Shown in pieces: positions 54,734-63,719 of a DNA stretch of 64,000 nt. The notes beneath the pieces are model-generated. The model saw only the letters and a list, made by a program, of their open reading frames with translations. It ran no database searches and was not told the DNA's origin. Numbering within the stretch: position 1 is the stretch's first letter; every line of letters starts with the position of its first letter. A program made the position numbers and the translations under genes. This stretch comes from Rhizobium sp. BT04 (lineage in GTDB: Bacteria > Pseudomonadota > Alphaproteobacteria > Rhizobiales > Rhizobiaceae), in contig NZ_CP125652.1 in the NCBI RefSeq assembly GCF_030053135.1, positions 3,218,501 through 3,282,500 on the forward strand, in the 5' to 3' direction.

Positions 54734-56020
54734 TCAACTCTCTACATCTGCCGGAGCACCCTGCCGGATGCGCGGGCTGTCGTGGAAGCGCATATATCCG
54801 ACGACGAACCAAAGGAGACCGGCGATCTTCATCGAGAAAACGGCGGTTCCCCCGATCATCATATTCAGAAAAATGAAAAGAGAAAGTGAATGGGCGCAGC
54901 GCCGCTGCGCCGCCGTGCGCCCCGCGGGAAAGAGGCAGACGAACAGCCATAGGGCGATGACGCCGAAGATCGTCGCCGCGTAGATCAGGTAGACATAGCC
55001 GCTATCGGCGAATTCGGCGACCCGGTCGACCGAAAGCCCGAGGATGGCGAGCGGATCGAGTTCCATGATCTTCTTCATCGTCAGGTTGATGCGACCGGTG
55101 AAGTTGTCGCCGGTCGCATTGGGTTTCAAGGTGTAGACGAGAAAACCGGCAGCGACGATCAGCGGCATCAGCGCCAGATTGAAATTCCTCGGGATTTTGG
55201 GAAAAACGAAATAGCCGACGATGCAGGCAAAACAGAAGATCAGCATCGTGCGCGTGTCGTTGGTCACCAGGATCAGCACGGCAGTGCCGATCATTAGCAG
55301 TCGGTCCCAGCGGCCGAGCTTTTCCCACATCGAGATCAGATAGACCGCGATCACGCCGCAGAAATTGGCAAGCGACACCTGTTCGAGGAAGATCGAGGAG
55401 GAACGATGGTCGATGATGCCGAAGGAGAAGCGCTCGGGAAAGCCGAGCGCATTCTGGAACAGGCCCGTCGTGTTGTAGCTCAGCGGCAGCAGCCCGCGCG
55501 TATTGGCGAAATAATCGGACGGATGGACGATGCTGACATAGAACGGCACGCTGACGATCTCGAAGATCAGGAAGATCATGACGACAAGGCTTGCCCAGCG
55601 AAAGGCAAGCTTCATGGTTTTCTCGTTGCTCCAGCCGCCGAGGCCGGTGAAGCAGAAGATGATCAGAATGTTGCGGAAATGATCGATGAACAGCATGCGG
55701 TTCAGCACGCTGACATAGATGGTCACGACGAGCGTGAACAGCAGGAACAGGAAGGCCGGCAGGTCGGTCTCGTAGATCCCCTTGTGCAGGATATAGAGGA
55801 TGGCGCTCGCCATGATTAGGCCTTCGCTGGCGGCGACATGCGCCATCGACAGCGGCATGATGTTGTGGTTGATGAAGGCGAGAATGCCGTTATAGAGCAC
55901 CGAAAGCAGACCGAGCCAGAGCACCGGGTAATCGACGCGCGACGCCTCGCCGGCAGCATCGAGCCGATTGCCGGCGACGGCAAAGGTCGCAGCTTTGTGG
56001 TCGCCGACCGCCATTCTCAT
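54734..56020 (-). CDS. Polysaccharide polymerase / O-antigen ligase-like membrane protein
   Basis: A 428-residue protein with about ten to twelve membrane helices and a large periplasmic loop (about 150-210, NTRGLLPLSYNTTGLFQNAL...RFSFGIIDHRSSSIFLEQ), the usual layout for Wzy/WaaL/ExoQ-type proteins. The conserved NDTRT and GYFVF segments follow. It polymerises or ligates repeat units in the periplasm; sequence cannot tell which. Its start overlaps the GH5 stop by four bases, so the two are translationally coupled. ATG 56020 has GGGGAA just upstream. Confidence 0.8.
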   Translation of the reverse strand: MRMAVGDHKAATFAVAGNRLDAAGEASRVDYPVLWLGLLSVLYNGILAFINHNIMPLSMAHVAASEGLIMASAILYILHKGIYETDLPAFLFLLFTLVVTIYVSVLNRMLFIDHFRNILIIFCFTGLGGWSNEKTMKLAFRWASLVVMIFLIFEIVSVPFYVSIVHPSDYFANTRGLLPLSYNTTGLFQNALGFPERFSFGIIDHRSSSIFLEQVSLANFCGVIAVYLISMWEKLGRWDRLLMIGTAVLILVTNDTRTMLIFCFACIVGYFVFPKIPRNFNLALMPLIVAAGFLVYTLKPNATGDNFTGRINLTMKKIMELDPLAILGLSVDRVAEFADSGYVYLIYAATIFGVIALWLFVCLFPAGRTAAQRRCAHSLSLFIFLNMMIGGTAVFSMKIAGLLWFVVGYMRFHDSPRIRQGAPADVES

Positions 56021-57066
56021 TTCCCCACCGGCTTGACGGCGGAACACGTGCCGGCATCGGCCTTTGCCGCCTCGACCAGAAGCCGCATCTGCGGCCGCTC
56101 AGGGCCCTTTCGCGGCTGGACGTTGAACGGCTCGTCCGCCGGCCACCATTCGCCCGCCGCCCAATAAGACCAGCCGAGCCAGGCGTCGCTATTCCCGGAC
56201 ATGGTGGCGTAGATTTGGGTCAACCCGCTCATGCAGTCCTTGTCGGCGGAGGCACCGAATTCGCCGAGAAAGCCGCGCTTGTGGTTGCGCTTCAGCCAGG
56301 CGGTGACCTCGGCGATCGCCTCGACCGCAGCAGTCGAGCCTTCGCAGGTCGGGTGGGTTCCGGAGGAATCGACGTCGAGATACTGGTGGACCTCATAGGC
56401 GTAGAAATCGAGCGGATCGCGCACGCCGAGCATGACCGTGCCGTTGGCGCCGCCGATCACGTCCTTCTCCCAGCTGTGAGCGCCGCTCCACGACGTACCC
56501 GGCACCAGAATGAGATTGCGAGCGCCGACGGCGCGGATGCTGCGGATCGCCGCATTGGCGGCGGTGAGCCAGTCCGTCGCCTTGATGTCGTAGGGCTCGT
56601 TCATCAGGCCGAAGAGAACGCCGTCCTGATTGGCGAATTCGACCGCGAGCCTTGCCCAGAAATCACCGAAGGCGGCATTCGTCGCCGGCGCCGTGCCGAC
56701 CTGCACCTTGTCGTAATAGCCGAAATTATGCGGGTCGAGCAGCACGGCCATGCCGTGTTTGCGGATCAGGCCGACGGTATCCTTGACCCGCTTGAGTTCG
56801 TCCTCGTCGAGCCGCCCGCCGAGCGCCGGCTGCAGCCGCTCCCAGCGGAACGGCAGGCGGATGATCGTCAGGCCCTTTTCGGCGAAATAGCGGATCGTCT
56901 CTTCGCTGGGATAGGTATAGTTGGTGCCGTAGGTGCCGTCGCGCTCGCCATATTCGCCGCCGGAAAGATTGACGCCGCGGTAACAGGGCGCCTCAGTCGC
57001 AAGAGCCGGCGAGGGGAAGAGAGCGGCGGCAAGCAGCAGCGCTGTCAGATGTCGTCTCGCCCTCAT
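56017..57066 (-). CDS. Secreted GH5 glycosidase (endoglucanase-like)
   Basis: A 349-residue protein with a signal peptide (to ALATEA, about 25) and a TIM-barrel GH5 domain. The acid/base is E157 in LFGLMNEPYD and the nucleophile E269 in GFLGEFGAS; H227-Q-Y in EVHQYLD and HNFGYY near 113 are also family features. GH5 enzymes cut beta-1,4-linked glucans and related chains. Coupled to a polymerase gene, it may trim or release the nascent polysaccharide. GAGGGG lies five bases before ATG 57066. A C-terminal Cys pair is present. Confidence 0.9.
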   Translation of the reverse strand: MRARRHLTALLLAAALFPSPALATEAPCYRGVNLSGGEYGERDGTYGTNYTYPSEETIRYFAEKGLTIIRLPFRWERLQPALGGRLDEDELKRVKDTVGLIRKHGMAVLLDPHNFGYYDKVQVGTAPATNAAFGDFWARLAVEFANQDGVLFGLMNEPYDIKATDWLTAANAAIRSIRAVGARNLILVPGTSWSGAHSWEKDVIGGANGTVMLGVRDPLDFYAYEVHQYLDVDSSGTHPTCEGSTAAVEAIAEVTAWLKRNHKRGFLGEFGASADKDCMSGLTQIYATMSGNSDAWLGWSYWAAGEWWPADEPFNVQPRKGPERPQMRLLVEAAKADAGTCSAVKPVGK

Positions 57067-57121
57067 CGCTACCCCTCGCAATCGCCTCAAATCGCAACAT
57101 TGGCGTCGCTGCGGATTATTT

Positions 57122-57134
57122 TAACGGTCCGTTA
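57122..57134. promoter_or_regulatory. Palindrome in the divergent GH5/Wzz promoter region
   Basis: TAACGG-T-CCGTTA is a perfect 6-bp dyad in an AT-rich stretch between the divergent GH5 and co-polymerase genes. It could be a shared operator. Confidence 0.4.
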
Positions 57135-57203
57135 GCTAAGAATTTCTAAAGTCTCAGCACCTCGGCTTCAGTCTTTCACGCTGGGCGGGACACGAGTGCG
57201 CGT

Positions 57204-58826
57204 ATGAACCAGTATGACAGGAACAGGGTAAGCCGGCTTCCCGGCTGGCGCAGTTTTGAGCCGTCTCAGACTGCGCCGGAAGGCGTGCGCATGCGCAGTC
57301 CTGTCGTCCGTCCGGACGATTTCGTCCCTCCGATGCCTGAACCCGCCCCTCCTGTCCCCCCTCCTGCTTCTGTGCCGCCGCCGGCAAGGGTTGCGCAAAC
57401 CCGGCAATCCGAGCGTCCGGCGCCTCCACCTCTGAAACAGCCTGTCGCGGACGCGCCGTCGAACGCAGCGCCCGCGCCCGCCGCACCGCTTCTCGACCTC
57501 CGCTCCAGCGTCGCTGCGATCTGGAGCCGACGGCTGGTCGTCCTCGGTCTGGCGCTTCTCGGCGCCGTTGCCGGCGGGGCAGTGGCGCCATTCATCGGAC
57601 AGAAATTCACCGCCGTCAGCAGCCTCTATTTCGATCCGCGCCAGATCGGTCTTGCCGATGCGGGTGGCCAATCTTCGGGACCCTCGCCGGAAATGATCTC
57701 GACGCTGATCGACAGCCAGGTGCAGATCCTGACCTCGGGCAATGTGCTGCGCCGCGTCATCCAGGCCATGAAGCTTGACCAGGATCCGGAATTCACCGGC
57801 GGCCGCACCGATGGCGCCGCCGTGATCGGTACCTTGCAGAAGGCGCTTGTCATCACCCGCGAGGCTAGCACCTATGTCGTCTCGCTTGCCGCGACGACGA
57901 ATGATCCTGAAAAATCCGCAAGACTTGCCAACCAGGTCGTCACCTCCTTCACCGAGGAGGAGAACAGCGCTTCGAACGGCATCTACGAAAACACCTCCTC
58001 GACACTCGACGGACGCCTCGACGATCTGCGCCGGAAGGTGCTGGAGGCCGAACAGGCCGTCGAAACCTTCCGCGCCGACAACGACATGGCCGCGACCGAG
58101 GGCAATTTGATTTCCGATCAGCGGCTCGTCTCGCTGAACACGCTGCTGGTGTCGGCGCAGGAAAAGACCATCCAGGCCAAGGCCCGCGCCGATGCCGTCG
58201 CCAATCTCCGCGTCGAAGACATCGTCGCCGGCAACCAGACCGAAGGCGGCGTCACCTCGCCGCTCGTCAGCCTACGTCAGCAATATGCCACCCAGGCCGC
58301 CGCCGTCGGCAGCCTCGAAAGCCAGATGGGCACGCGTCACCCGCGCCTGCAGGCGGCCCGCTCCTCGCTGCAGAGCATATCGGGCGAAATCAGGGGCGAA
58401 TTGCAGCGTCTCGCCACCTCGGCAAGGGGCGAATACGAGCAGGCCAAGTCAGCCGAGGACAGCATCGCCAAGGAGCTGGCCGTACAGAAGGCGCTGCAGG
58501 CGAGCACCTCGGACAAACAGGTGGAACTGAACGAATTGCAGCGCAAGGCGACGGCGGCGCGCGATATTTACGAGACGGTTCTGAAGCGCTCCAGCCAGAC
58601 GAGCGAGGAGCAGAACCTCAACCAGAGTAACATTCGCGTCATCTCGCCGGCCGAGCCGCCCGTCAAGGCCGATGGTCCGGGCAAGAAAATCCTGCTGGCG
58701 GCCGGCATCATCGGCGGTCTCCTCGCCGGTTTCGTCGTCGGCGCGGGTTTTGCGATCCTCGCCGGCCTTTTCGGCCACCCCGTCATCAGAAGTTATTTCA
58801 GGACGTCGCCTCCTGCCGCCGCTTGA
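57204..58826 (+). CDS. Wzz/GumC-like polysaccharide co-polymerase
   Basis: A 540-residue chain-length determinant/co-polymerase. A Pro-rich cytoplasmic N-terminus (about 30-85) precedes membrane helix 1 (LVVLGLALLGAVAGGAVAPF, about 112-131). A large periplasmic, largely coiled-coil region follows (RLDDLRRKVLEAEQAVETFR), then helix 2 near 493-520. The chain ends at about 540 with no C-terminal BY-kinase, unlike ExoP/GumC of many rhizobia. The ATG at 57204 lacks a strong ribosome site. It is divergent from the GH5/polymerase genes and probably controls the same polymer. Confidence 0.85.
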   Translation: MNQYDRNRVSRLPGWRSFEPSQTAPEGVRMRSPVVRPDDFVPPMPEPAPPVPPPASVPPPARVAQTRQSERPAPPPLKQPVADAPSNAAPAPAAPLLDLRSSVAAIWSRRLVVLGLALLGAVAGGAVAPFIGQKFTAVSSLYFDPRQIGLADAGGQSSGPSPEMISTLIDSQVQILTSGNVLRRVIQAMKLDQDPEFTGGRTDGAAVIGTLQKALVITREASTYVVSLAATTNDPEKSARLANQVVTSFTEEENSASNGIYENTSSTLDGRLDDLRRKVLEAEQAVETFRADNDMAATEGNLISDQRLVSLNTLLVSAQEKTIQAKARADAVANLRVEDIVAGNQTEGGVTSPLVSLRQQYATQAAAVGSLESQMGTRHPRLQAARSSLQSISGEIRGELQRLATSARGEYEQAKSAEDSIAKELAVQKALQASTSDKQVELNELQRKATAARDIYETVLKRSSQTSEEQNLNQSNIRVISPAEPPVKADGPGKKILLAAGIIGGLLAGFVVGAGFAILAGLFGHPVIRSYFRTSPPAAA

Positions 58827-58887
58827 TGACGATATTCAGCTTTCCTACATCGTCAGAGCGGCCACCGACGCCGGCAGGAGAGTTGCC

Positions 58888-59220
58888 ATGCGGCTTGTGA
58901 TGATGCTTTCGATATTGCTCGTTGCCGTGTCCGGCCTAGCGCCCTCGTCCGCCTTTGCCGTCGACTGGACGAAATCCGTCGATTCGGGCGTTCAACCCCT
59001 CTATCCCTATAAGGGTCTGCCCGGCGTCAAGGCGCAGCCGGACAAGAAGGAAGAGGAATCCTACAATTGCCGCACCGAAACCGTCCAGATCCGCCGCCGT
59101 TATGACGAGATCTTCCGCTCCGGCGGCATGCCGACGCTGATGTATGTCTGCGAACGCGACGGCTTCATCTCGATGGACGACAAGGTTCCGCTGCGCGGCC
59201 ACTATCAGCCGGTGCGGTGA
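58888..59220 (+). CDS. Small secreted protein, unknown function
   Basis: A 110-residue protein with a clear signal peptide (ending SSAFAVDWT, about 24). The mature part has two cysteines (YNCRTETVQ and YVCERDGF) that probably form a disulfide. No family is recognised. AGGAG lies eight bases before ATG 58888. It is 61 bases downstream of the co-polymerase gene on the same strand, so a periplasmic role with it is possible. It ends six bases from the convergent GNAT gene. Confidence 0.75.
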   Translation: MRLVMMLSILLVAVSGLAPSSAFAVDWTKSVDSGVQPLYPYKGLPGVKAQPDKKEEESYNCRTETVQIRRRYDEIFRSGGMPTLMYVCERDGFISMDDKVPLRGHYQPVR

Positions 59221-59226
59221 GGTGTT

Positions 59227-59901
59227 TCAGGCGGTCAGCAAAGCCGCCGGATACGCCTGCCGGAAACGTTCGATTGGAAGCTCCATTCTCAGATAGTCGA
59301 AGCCGGCATTTGCTTCCGACCGATCGACGATCGAATATTTGACCATGCCCTCTTCCTCCGTGCGCCGCAGTGGCAGGCTTTCGGCCGGCGCAAAGCCCAG
59401 CCGCTTGTAAAGGCCGATCGCTTTTTCATTGTGGGAGAAGACATGCAGCTCAGCCGTTTCGACCCCGAGCCCGGAAAACATCCACTCCAGCAGTGCCCTG
59501 CCGCAATGGAACATCAGGTTTCGGATACCGCTCGCGCGGCCGCGGATGACGTTGTCGAAATCGGCCGAGCCGGGCTGGATGTTGCAGATGCCGAAATTGC
59601 CGAACCGGTTTCCATCGGGATCGCAAATGACGAATAGGATGCGGTCGGCGGCGGGCAGGGAGATGGTTTCGAGCCACCGCCGCGTACGCTCCTCGACGGC
59701 GCTAAACTGGGTGAGGAAAAACGGCATCGACTGGCTGCGCCACGTCGTCAGGTCGTCGATCAGGCCGGGCTCGTCGAGCATCGACCTGTCGATGCATTGG
59801 AGGTCGCCCACGTGCCTACCGGTGTCGTCCCTGATCGGAAGTCGGAGCCGTCTGGCCGGATCCGCATTGTCCTTGAGGCTGACGATATCGACCTGCGTCA
59901 T
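59227..59901 (-). CDS. GNAT-family acetyltransferase
   Basis: A 224-residue acetyl-CoA-dependent N-acetyltransferase-like protein. The central GNAT part is ILFVICDPDGNRFGNFGICN, and the C-terminal HVFSHNEKAIGLYKRLGFAP near 153-172 is the usual CoA-pocket helix and strand. Next to an aminotransferase for sugar nucleotides, it could acetylate an amino sugar, as PseH and WecD do. It is the last of a leftward run of sugar genes. Substrate is inferred from context only. Confidence 0.8.
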   Translation of the reverse strand: MTQVDIVSLKDNADPARRLRLPIRDDTGRHVGDLQCIDRSMLDEPGLIDDLTTWRSQSMPFFLTQFSAVEERTRRWLETISLPAADRILFVICDPDGNRFGNFGICNIQPGSADFDNVIRGRASGIRNLMFHCGRALLEWMFSGLGVETAELHVFSHNEKAIGLYKRLGFAPAESLPLRRTEEEGMVKYSIVDRSEANAGFDYLRMELPIERFRQAYPAALLTA

Positions 59902-59925
59902 GAACGACGATCCCTGATTGTCCGC

Positions 59926-60684
59926 TCACGCCTTGCGGCAGATGCAATAGCCGCCCGGCGAGGAAGACAGCACGAGCTTGCCGTTCAGAACCGGATCGAC
60001 TTCGAAGCGGTCGGTTTCTGCCAGATAATCGGTGACGGCCTTCAACGGCTCGTTGCCGCGCAGCCAGACCTTGGAACGTTTTGTGAAGGCCTGTTCCTCC
60101 GTCAGGTGGCCGATGAGCGTGTCGGCGACGACCAGGTAGCAGCCTTCCGTCACCAGCGGACCGTAGGCGCGGCATTCCGCCAGAACATGCTCGTAGGAAT
60201 GGTCGCTGTCGAGTACCACCATCACGCGGGCGCCCGGCGGGATCTCCGCCTTCACGGCGGCAAGCACGTCGTCGTCGACGGAACCGCCCTGGATCATCTT
60301 GATCCGGTTCGACATCGGATGGGTTTCGATCGACTCGCGATTATGGGCGCGGATGTCGATGTCGACGCCGACAACCTTGGCCTTGTCGTTGCCCATAGCG
60401 GCGAGGATCGACGCCATGAAGATCAGCGAGCCGCCGCGCGCAATGCCGGTTTCGATGATGACATCGGGCTTGGTTGCCCAGATGACTTCCTGGGTCGCCA
60501 GGATATCGACCGGAAGCTGGATGATCGGCACGCCCATCCACGACCAGAGATAGAAATAGTCGAACTTGTCGAGCCCGATCAGCGTATTCAGCGATTGCTG
60601 GAAGCTTGCTTCGTCTTTACCGAGCGCAAGCGACATTTCCCGCTTGTGGGCCTCGAATTCGAGACGGTCGTCCTTGGTAGTCAT
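59926..60684 (-). CDS. CmcI-family methyltransferase/hydroxylase-like protein
   Basis: A 252-residue protein of the CmcI (cephalosporin hydroxylase/rhamnosyl O-methyltransferase) family, a Rossmann SAM-binding fold. Segments: PDVIIETGIARGGSLIFMAS near 88-107 (SAM loop), VVGVDIDIRAHNRESIE, and VMVVLDSDHSYEHVLAE with the metal-binding Asp/His. Within a polysaccharide locus an O-methyltransferase acting on a sugar is more likely than an antibiotic role. About 32 bases separate it from the upstream aminotransferase gene. Confidence 0.86.
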   Translation of the reverse strand: MTTKDDRLEFEAHKREMSLALGKDEASFQQSLNTLIGLDKFDYFYLWSWMGVPIIQLPVDILATQEVIWATKPDVIIETGIARGGSLIFMASILAAMGNDKAKVVGVDIDIRAHNRESIETHPMSNRIKMIQGGSVDDDVLAAVKAEIPPGARVMVVLDSDHSYEHVLAECRAYGPLVTEGCYLVVADTLIGHLTEEQAFTKRSKVWLRGNEPLKAVTDYLAETDRFEVDPVLNGKLVLSSSPGGYCICRKA

Positions 60685-60716
60685 GACTGTTCTTTGTCCT
60701 TCGCTCTATGGCGGTC

Positions 60717-61865
60717 CTAGGCCGACTGCTGCAATGCCGCGCTGTTGTGGTAAATCCGCCCGGCCGCCACATCGAGCAGCGTCGCCGCCACCCGGTCGAT
60801 ATCGGCTTCGCTCATGTCGTGATAGCTTGGCAGGTTGATCGCCCGCCCCGGAATGCTCCAGGCGTTCACGTTCTCGGGCCGGTCCTCGAACATGGAGAGG
60901 CTGGACAGGGGATAGAAAAAGACGCGCGCGTCGATATCGGCGGCCTCGAAGGCCTGCTGCATCATCTCGCGGGTAATACCCGTCGACGGATGCAAGACCG
61001 CGGTGGGCATCCAGGCGCCGTTGATCGTGCCGCTGTATTCCGGGTTCATCGAGATGCCGGGCAGGGCGGAAAGCCGTACCATGTAGGCGGCGAGGATTTC
61101 CCGCTTGCGGGCGACGAGCTCTTCGATGCGCTCGATCTGCGCGCAGCCAATGGCCGCCTGGATGTTGGACATCTTGTACTTGAAGCCGATTTCGTCGGGC
61201 CAAAACTGCTTGGTCTGGCCGCGTGCGCGGCCGTGGTTGCTGAGCGTCAGCACCCGTTCGTAAAGCGCGGCGTCGCTGGTGACGAACATGCCGCCTTCGC
61301 CCGTCGTCAGCGTCTTGGTGCCGTGGAAGGAGAAGGTGCCGAAGGCGCCCATCGAACCGGCGCGGCGGCCATGCGAGACGGAGCCGATCGCTTCGGCCGC
61401 GTCCTCGATCACCGGGATGCCGGTGCGCTTGCCGATCTTGAGCAGCGCATCCATGTCGCAAAGATTGCCGTAGATGTGGGTCGCGATGATCGCCTTGGTC
61501 TTCGGGGAAATGTGCCGCTCGACCTCGCCCGGATCGATGCACCAGGAATCCGGCAGCACATCGACGAAAACAGGCTTAGCGCCGAGGTGGACGATCGGCG
61601 AGACGGTGGCGATCCAGTTGGTGTCAGCGAGGATCACTTCGTCGCCTTGGCCGACGCCGAGCGCGGCTAGGCCCATGTGCATGGCGCCGGTGCAGCTCGA
61701 TGTCGCGATGGCGAAGTCGCTGCCGAGGTAAGTCTTGAAGTCGCGTTCGAAGCGGTTGATGTAGTCATAACAGCGTGCGCCCCAGCCGGTTGCTGCCGCG
61801 TCCGTGGCATAATCGGTTTCAAGCTGGGTGATGGAAGGCTTGGTGTAGAAGATCCTGTTTGTCAT
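60717..61865 (-). CDS. DegT/DnrJ/EryC1 sugar aminotransferase
   Basis: A 382-residue PLP-dependent aminotransferase for NDP-keto-deoxysugars (perosamine-synthase-like branch). PLP lysine K184 is in FSFHGTKTLTTGEGGMF, and the cofactor-holding D155 is in VIEDAAEAIGS. The early ATSSCTGAMHMGLAALGVGQGD and IATHIYGNLCDMDAL are family features. It makes a 4-amino (or 3-amino) sugar for the surface polysaccharide. The 76-base gap to the glycosyltransferase contains no gene. Confidence 0.9.
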   Translation of the reverse strand: MTNRIFYTKPSITQLETDYATDAAATGWGARCYDYINRFERDFKTYLGSDFAIATSSCTGAMHMGLAALGVGQGDEVILADTNWIATVSPIVHLGAKPVFVDVLPDSWCIDPGEVERHISPKTKAIIATHIYGNLCDMDALLKIGKRTGIPVIEDAAEAIGSVSHGRRAGSMGAFGTFSFHGTKTLTTGEGGMFVTSDAALYERVLTLSNHGRARGQTKQFWPDEIGFKYKMSNIQAAIGCAQIERIEELVARKREILAAYMVRLSALPGISMNPEYSGTINGAWMPTAVLHPSTGITREMMQQAFEAADIDARVFFYPLSSLSMFEDRPENVNAWSIPGRAINLPSYHDMSEADIDRVAATLLDVAAGRIYHNSAALQQSA

Positions 61866-61941
61866 GCCGCTAATTTCTGTTGAATTGAAATCAAGACGCA
61901 GGCGCCCGCCACGACGCTAGTTTTTGAAACTGGCGCGAGGC

Positions 61942-63180
61942 TCACATGATGATGTGCCGGGCGAGATCGTGCTCGTGGAACACGAGATTGGGCAGGTAGC
62001 CGAGTGCTACGAAATATTCCCGATCGCGTTCGACGCTGACGAAGACGGCGGTGCTTTCCAGCGGGCTGTCGCTGAGTTCCTTTGTCACCTTCACCTTTTC
62101 GCTCAGCCCGAGCTCTCGCATCAGATTTTCGAGCGCTGCGATCTCCGTGAAACCGGCGAGAAGCAGCGTGTTGATCCCGATCGCCGAATTCACCTCGCTG
62201 ACCAGCGTCTGAATGGCGACCATCAGGGGCAGCCCTTCTCGGAAGGGACGGATTTCCGGGTGATCGAGCATCCCGCCCCACATGACGCGGGTATAGAGCT
62301 CGTAGGCCTTGATGAAGTTCTTGCGCGCAGCCCAGAAGCGGAAGGCGACCGCCATGCGGTTGAGTGTGAAGATCTTGCACATCTCCTCATACCTGAGACG
62401 TGTCTCGGGCGTCAGGTTCACTGCCCCGCGCTTGACCCCGGTATAAAGGAAATATTCAAGCCCGCCGCGATACCGATCCCAGCTCGTCATGACGTCGTTG
62501 GTGCCTTCCTGTGGCCGGTCGCGAACGATCGCCGAATTGGCGATGGAGCGATAGAACGGACGCTGTAGGAACGCGATCGCGCCTTGATCGAGGAAATGCG
62601 CGAGGAACGGGAACGGATAGAAGCAGATGTCTCGCGGAATCCAGGCCGACCGCAGGGCCGATGCGCGGTAGATCGCGATTTCCGGAAAGATGTGGCGTTC
62701 GAAAATATACTGGAAGACCTCGGTGAAGCTGCCAAGCGCAAATTTTCGGTCTTCCTCGACATTGTAGAATTTCGTGATGTCGTTTTTGGCGACTTCGTCG
62801 TAGAGGAACCAGGGCGCATGGGCGCAAGTCACCTCCTGATTATCGTCGAGATATCTGACGGTGTCGGCCACCGCATCCGCGATGAGGATGTCGTCGTCGG
62901 CGAGATAGATGAGATATTCCCCTCTGCCGAGGCGGAGAGCGCTCGTGACATTGGCGTTGGCACCGGCATTGACCTCGCGCTTACAATAGCGGATCGGCAA
63001 TCCGTGACCGATGAACTCCTCGACAACCTGCTGGGTGCCATCCGTGGAGGCGTTGTCGCAGATGACGATCTCGAAGGAGAAGCTGAACTTATAGTCGTTT
63101 CGGCAATATGTCAGCGCATTTCTGAGATAGGCTTCGCGATTATAGGTCGGGATGCAGATGCTGAGTTTGATGCCGCTCAA
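61942..63180 (-). CDS. Family 2 glycosyltransferase
   Basis: A 412-residue GT-A fold enzyme. KLSICIPTYNREAYLRNAL opens the nucleotide-sugar domain; EIVICDNASTDGTQQVVEEF and the metal-binding LADDDILIADAV (D95-97) follow. The C-terminal ~180 residues are a separate helical region without known motif. It probably transfers an unusual deoxysugar onto a lipid-linked unit at the inner membrane. The start overlaps the stop of the epimerase gene by four bases. Confidence 0.9.
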   Translation of the reverse strand: MSGIKLSICIPTYNREAYLRNALTYCRNDYKFSFSFEIVICDNASTDGTQQVVEEFIGHGLPIRYCKREVNAGANANVTSALRLGRGEYLIYLADDDILIADAVADTVRYLDDNQEVTCAHAPWFLYDEVAKNDITKFYNVEEDRKFALGSFTEVFQYIFERHIFPEIAIYRASALRSAWIPRDICFYPFPFLAHFLDQGAIAFLQRPFYRSIANSAIVRDRPQEGTNDVMTSWDRYRGGLEYFLYTGVKRGAVNLTPETRLRYEEMCKIFTLNRMAVAFRFWAARKNFIKAYELYTRVMWGGMLDHPEIRPFREGLPLMVAIQTLVSEVNSAIGINTLLLAGFTEIAALENLMRELGLSEKVKVTKELSDSPLESTAVFVSVERDREYFVALGYLPNLVFHEHDLARHIIM

Positions 63181-63719
63181 AGGCTTGTCTCCTGGCTGTA
63201 GCTTTCAAGCGCAACGTCGCGCTCGTTGATGACGCTGGGCCTGAATGGCCAGGCGATGGAAAAGGCGGGATCGTCCCAGCGGACGCCGTGGGCAAGCTCC
63301 GGCACATAGACTTCCGACATCTGGTAAAAGAGCTCGCAGTCGTCCTCGAGTGTCATGAAGCCGTGTGCGCAGCCGCCAGGGATGTAAAAGGCGTTGTGAC
63401 GAGCAGCATCGAGCTCGACCGACGCCCATTGGAGATAGGTTGGGGAATCTCGTCTCAGATCGAGCGCCACGTCGAAAACCCTGCCGCGTGTAGCGCGCAC
63501 CAGCTTGACCTCCGGTCGGGGATCGGCCTGGTAATGCATGCCGCGCAACGTCCCGCGCCTATGGTTCTGCGAGACATTGCACTGCGGGTAGACAGGTACG
63601 AGACCGTGGTCCTCAAAGCTCTTGGCATCGAAAGTCCGTGCGAAAAGCCCGCGTTCGTCGTAGCGCGCGTCGACTTCCACAACAAAAGCACCCGAAACCG
63701 CGGTCGGAAAGAATCTCAT
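63177..63719 (-). CDS. dTDP-4-dehydrorhamnose 3,5-epimerase family protein (RmlC-like)
   Basis: A 180-residue cupin epimerase. Catalytic His H62 is in GTLRGMHYQ with the nearby Lys in EVKLVRATRGRVFDVALDLR; GGCAHGFMTLEDDCELFYQ near 114-132 carries the active-site Tyr region. It epimerises a 4-keto-6-deoxy sugar nucleotide; without rmlA, rmlB or rmlD in view it may serve a sugar other than rhamnose. The start overlaps the methyltransferase stop by four bases (ATGA). Confidence 0.92.
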   Translation of the reverse strand: MRFFPTAVSGAFVVEVDARYDERGLFARTFDAKSFEDHGLVPVYPQCNVSQNHRRGTLRGMHYQADPRPEVKLVRATRGRVFDVALDLRRDSPTYLQWASVELDAARHNAFYIPGGCAHGFMTLEDDCELFYQMSEVYVPELAHGVRWDDPAFSIAWPFRPSVINERDVALESYSQETSL

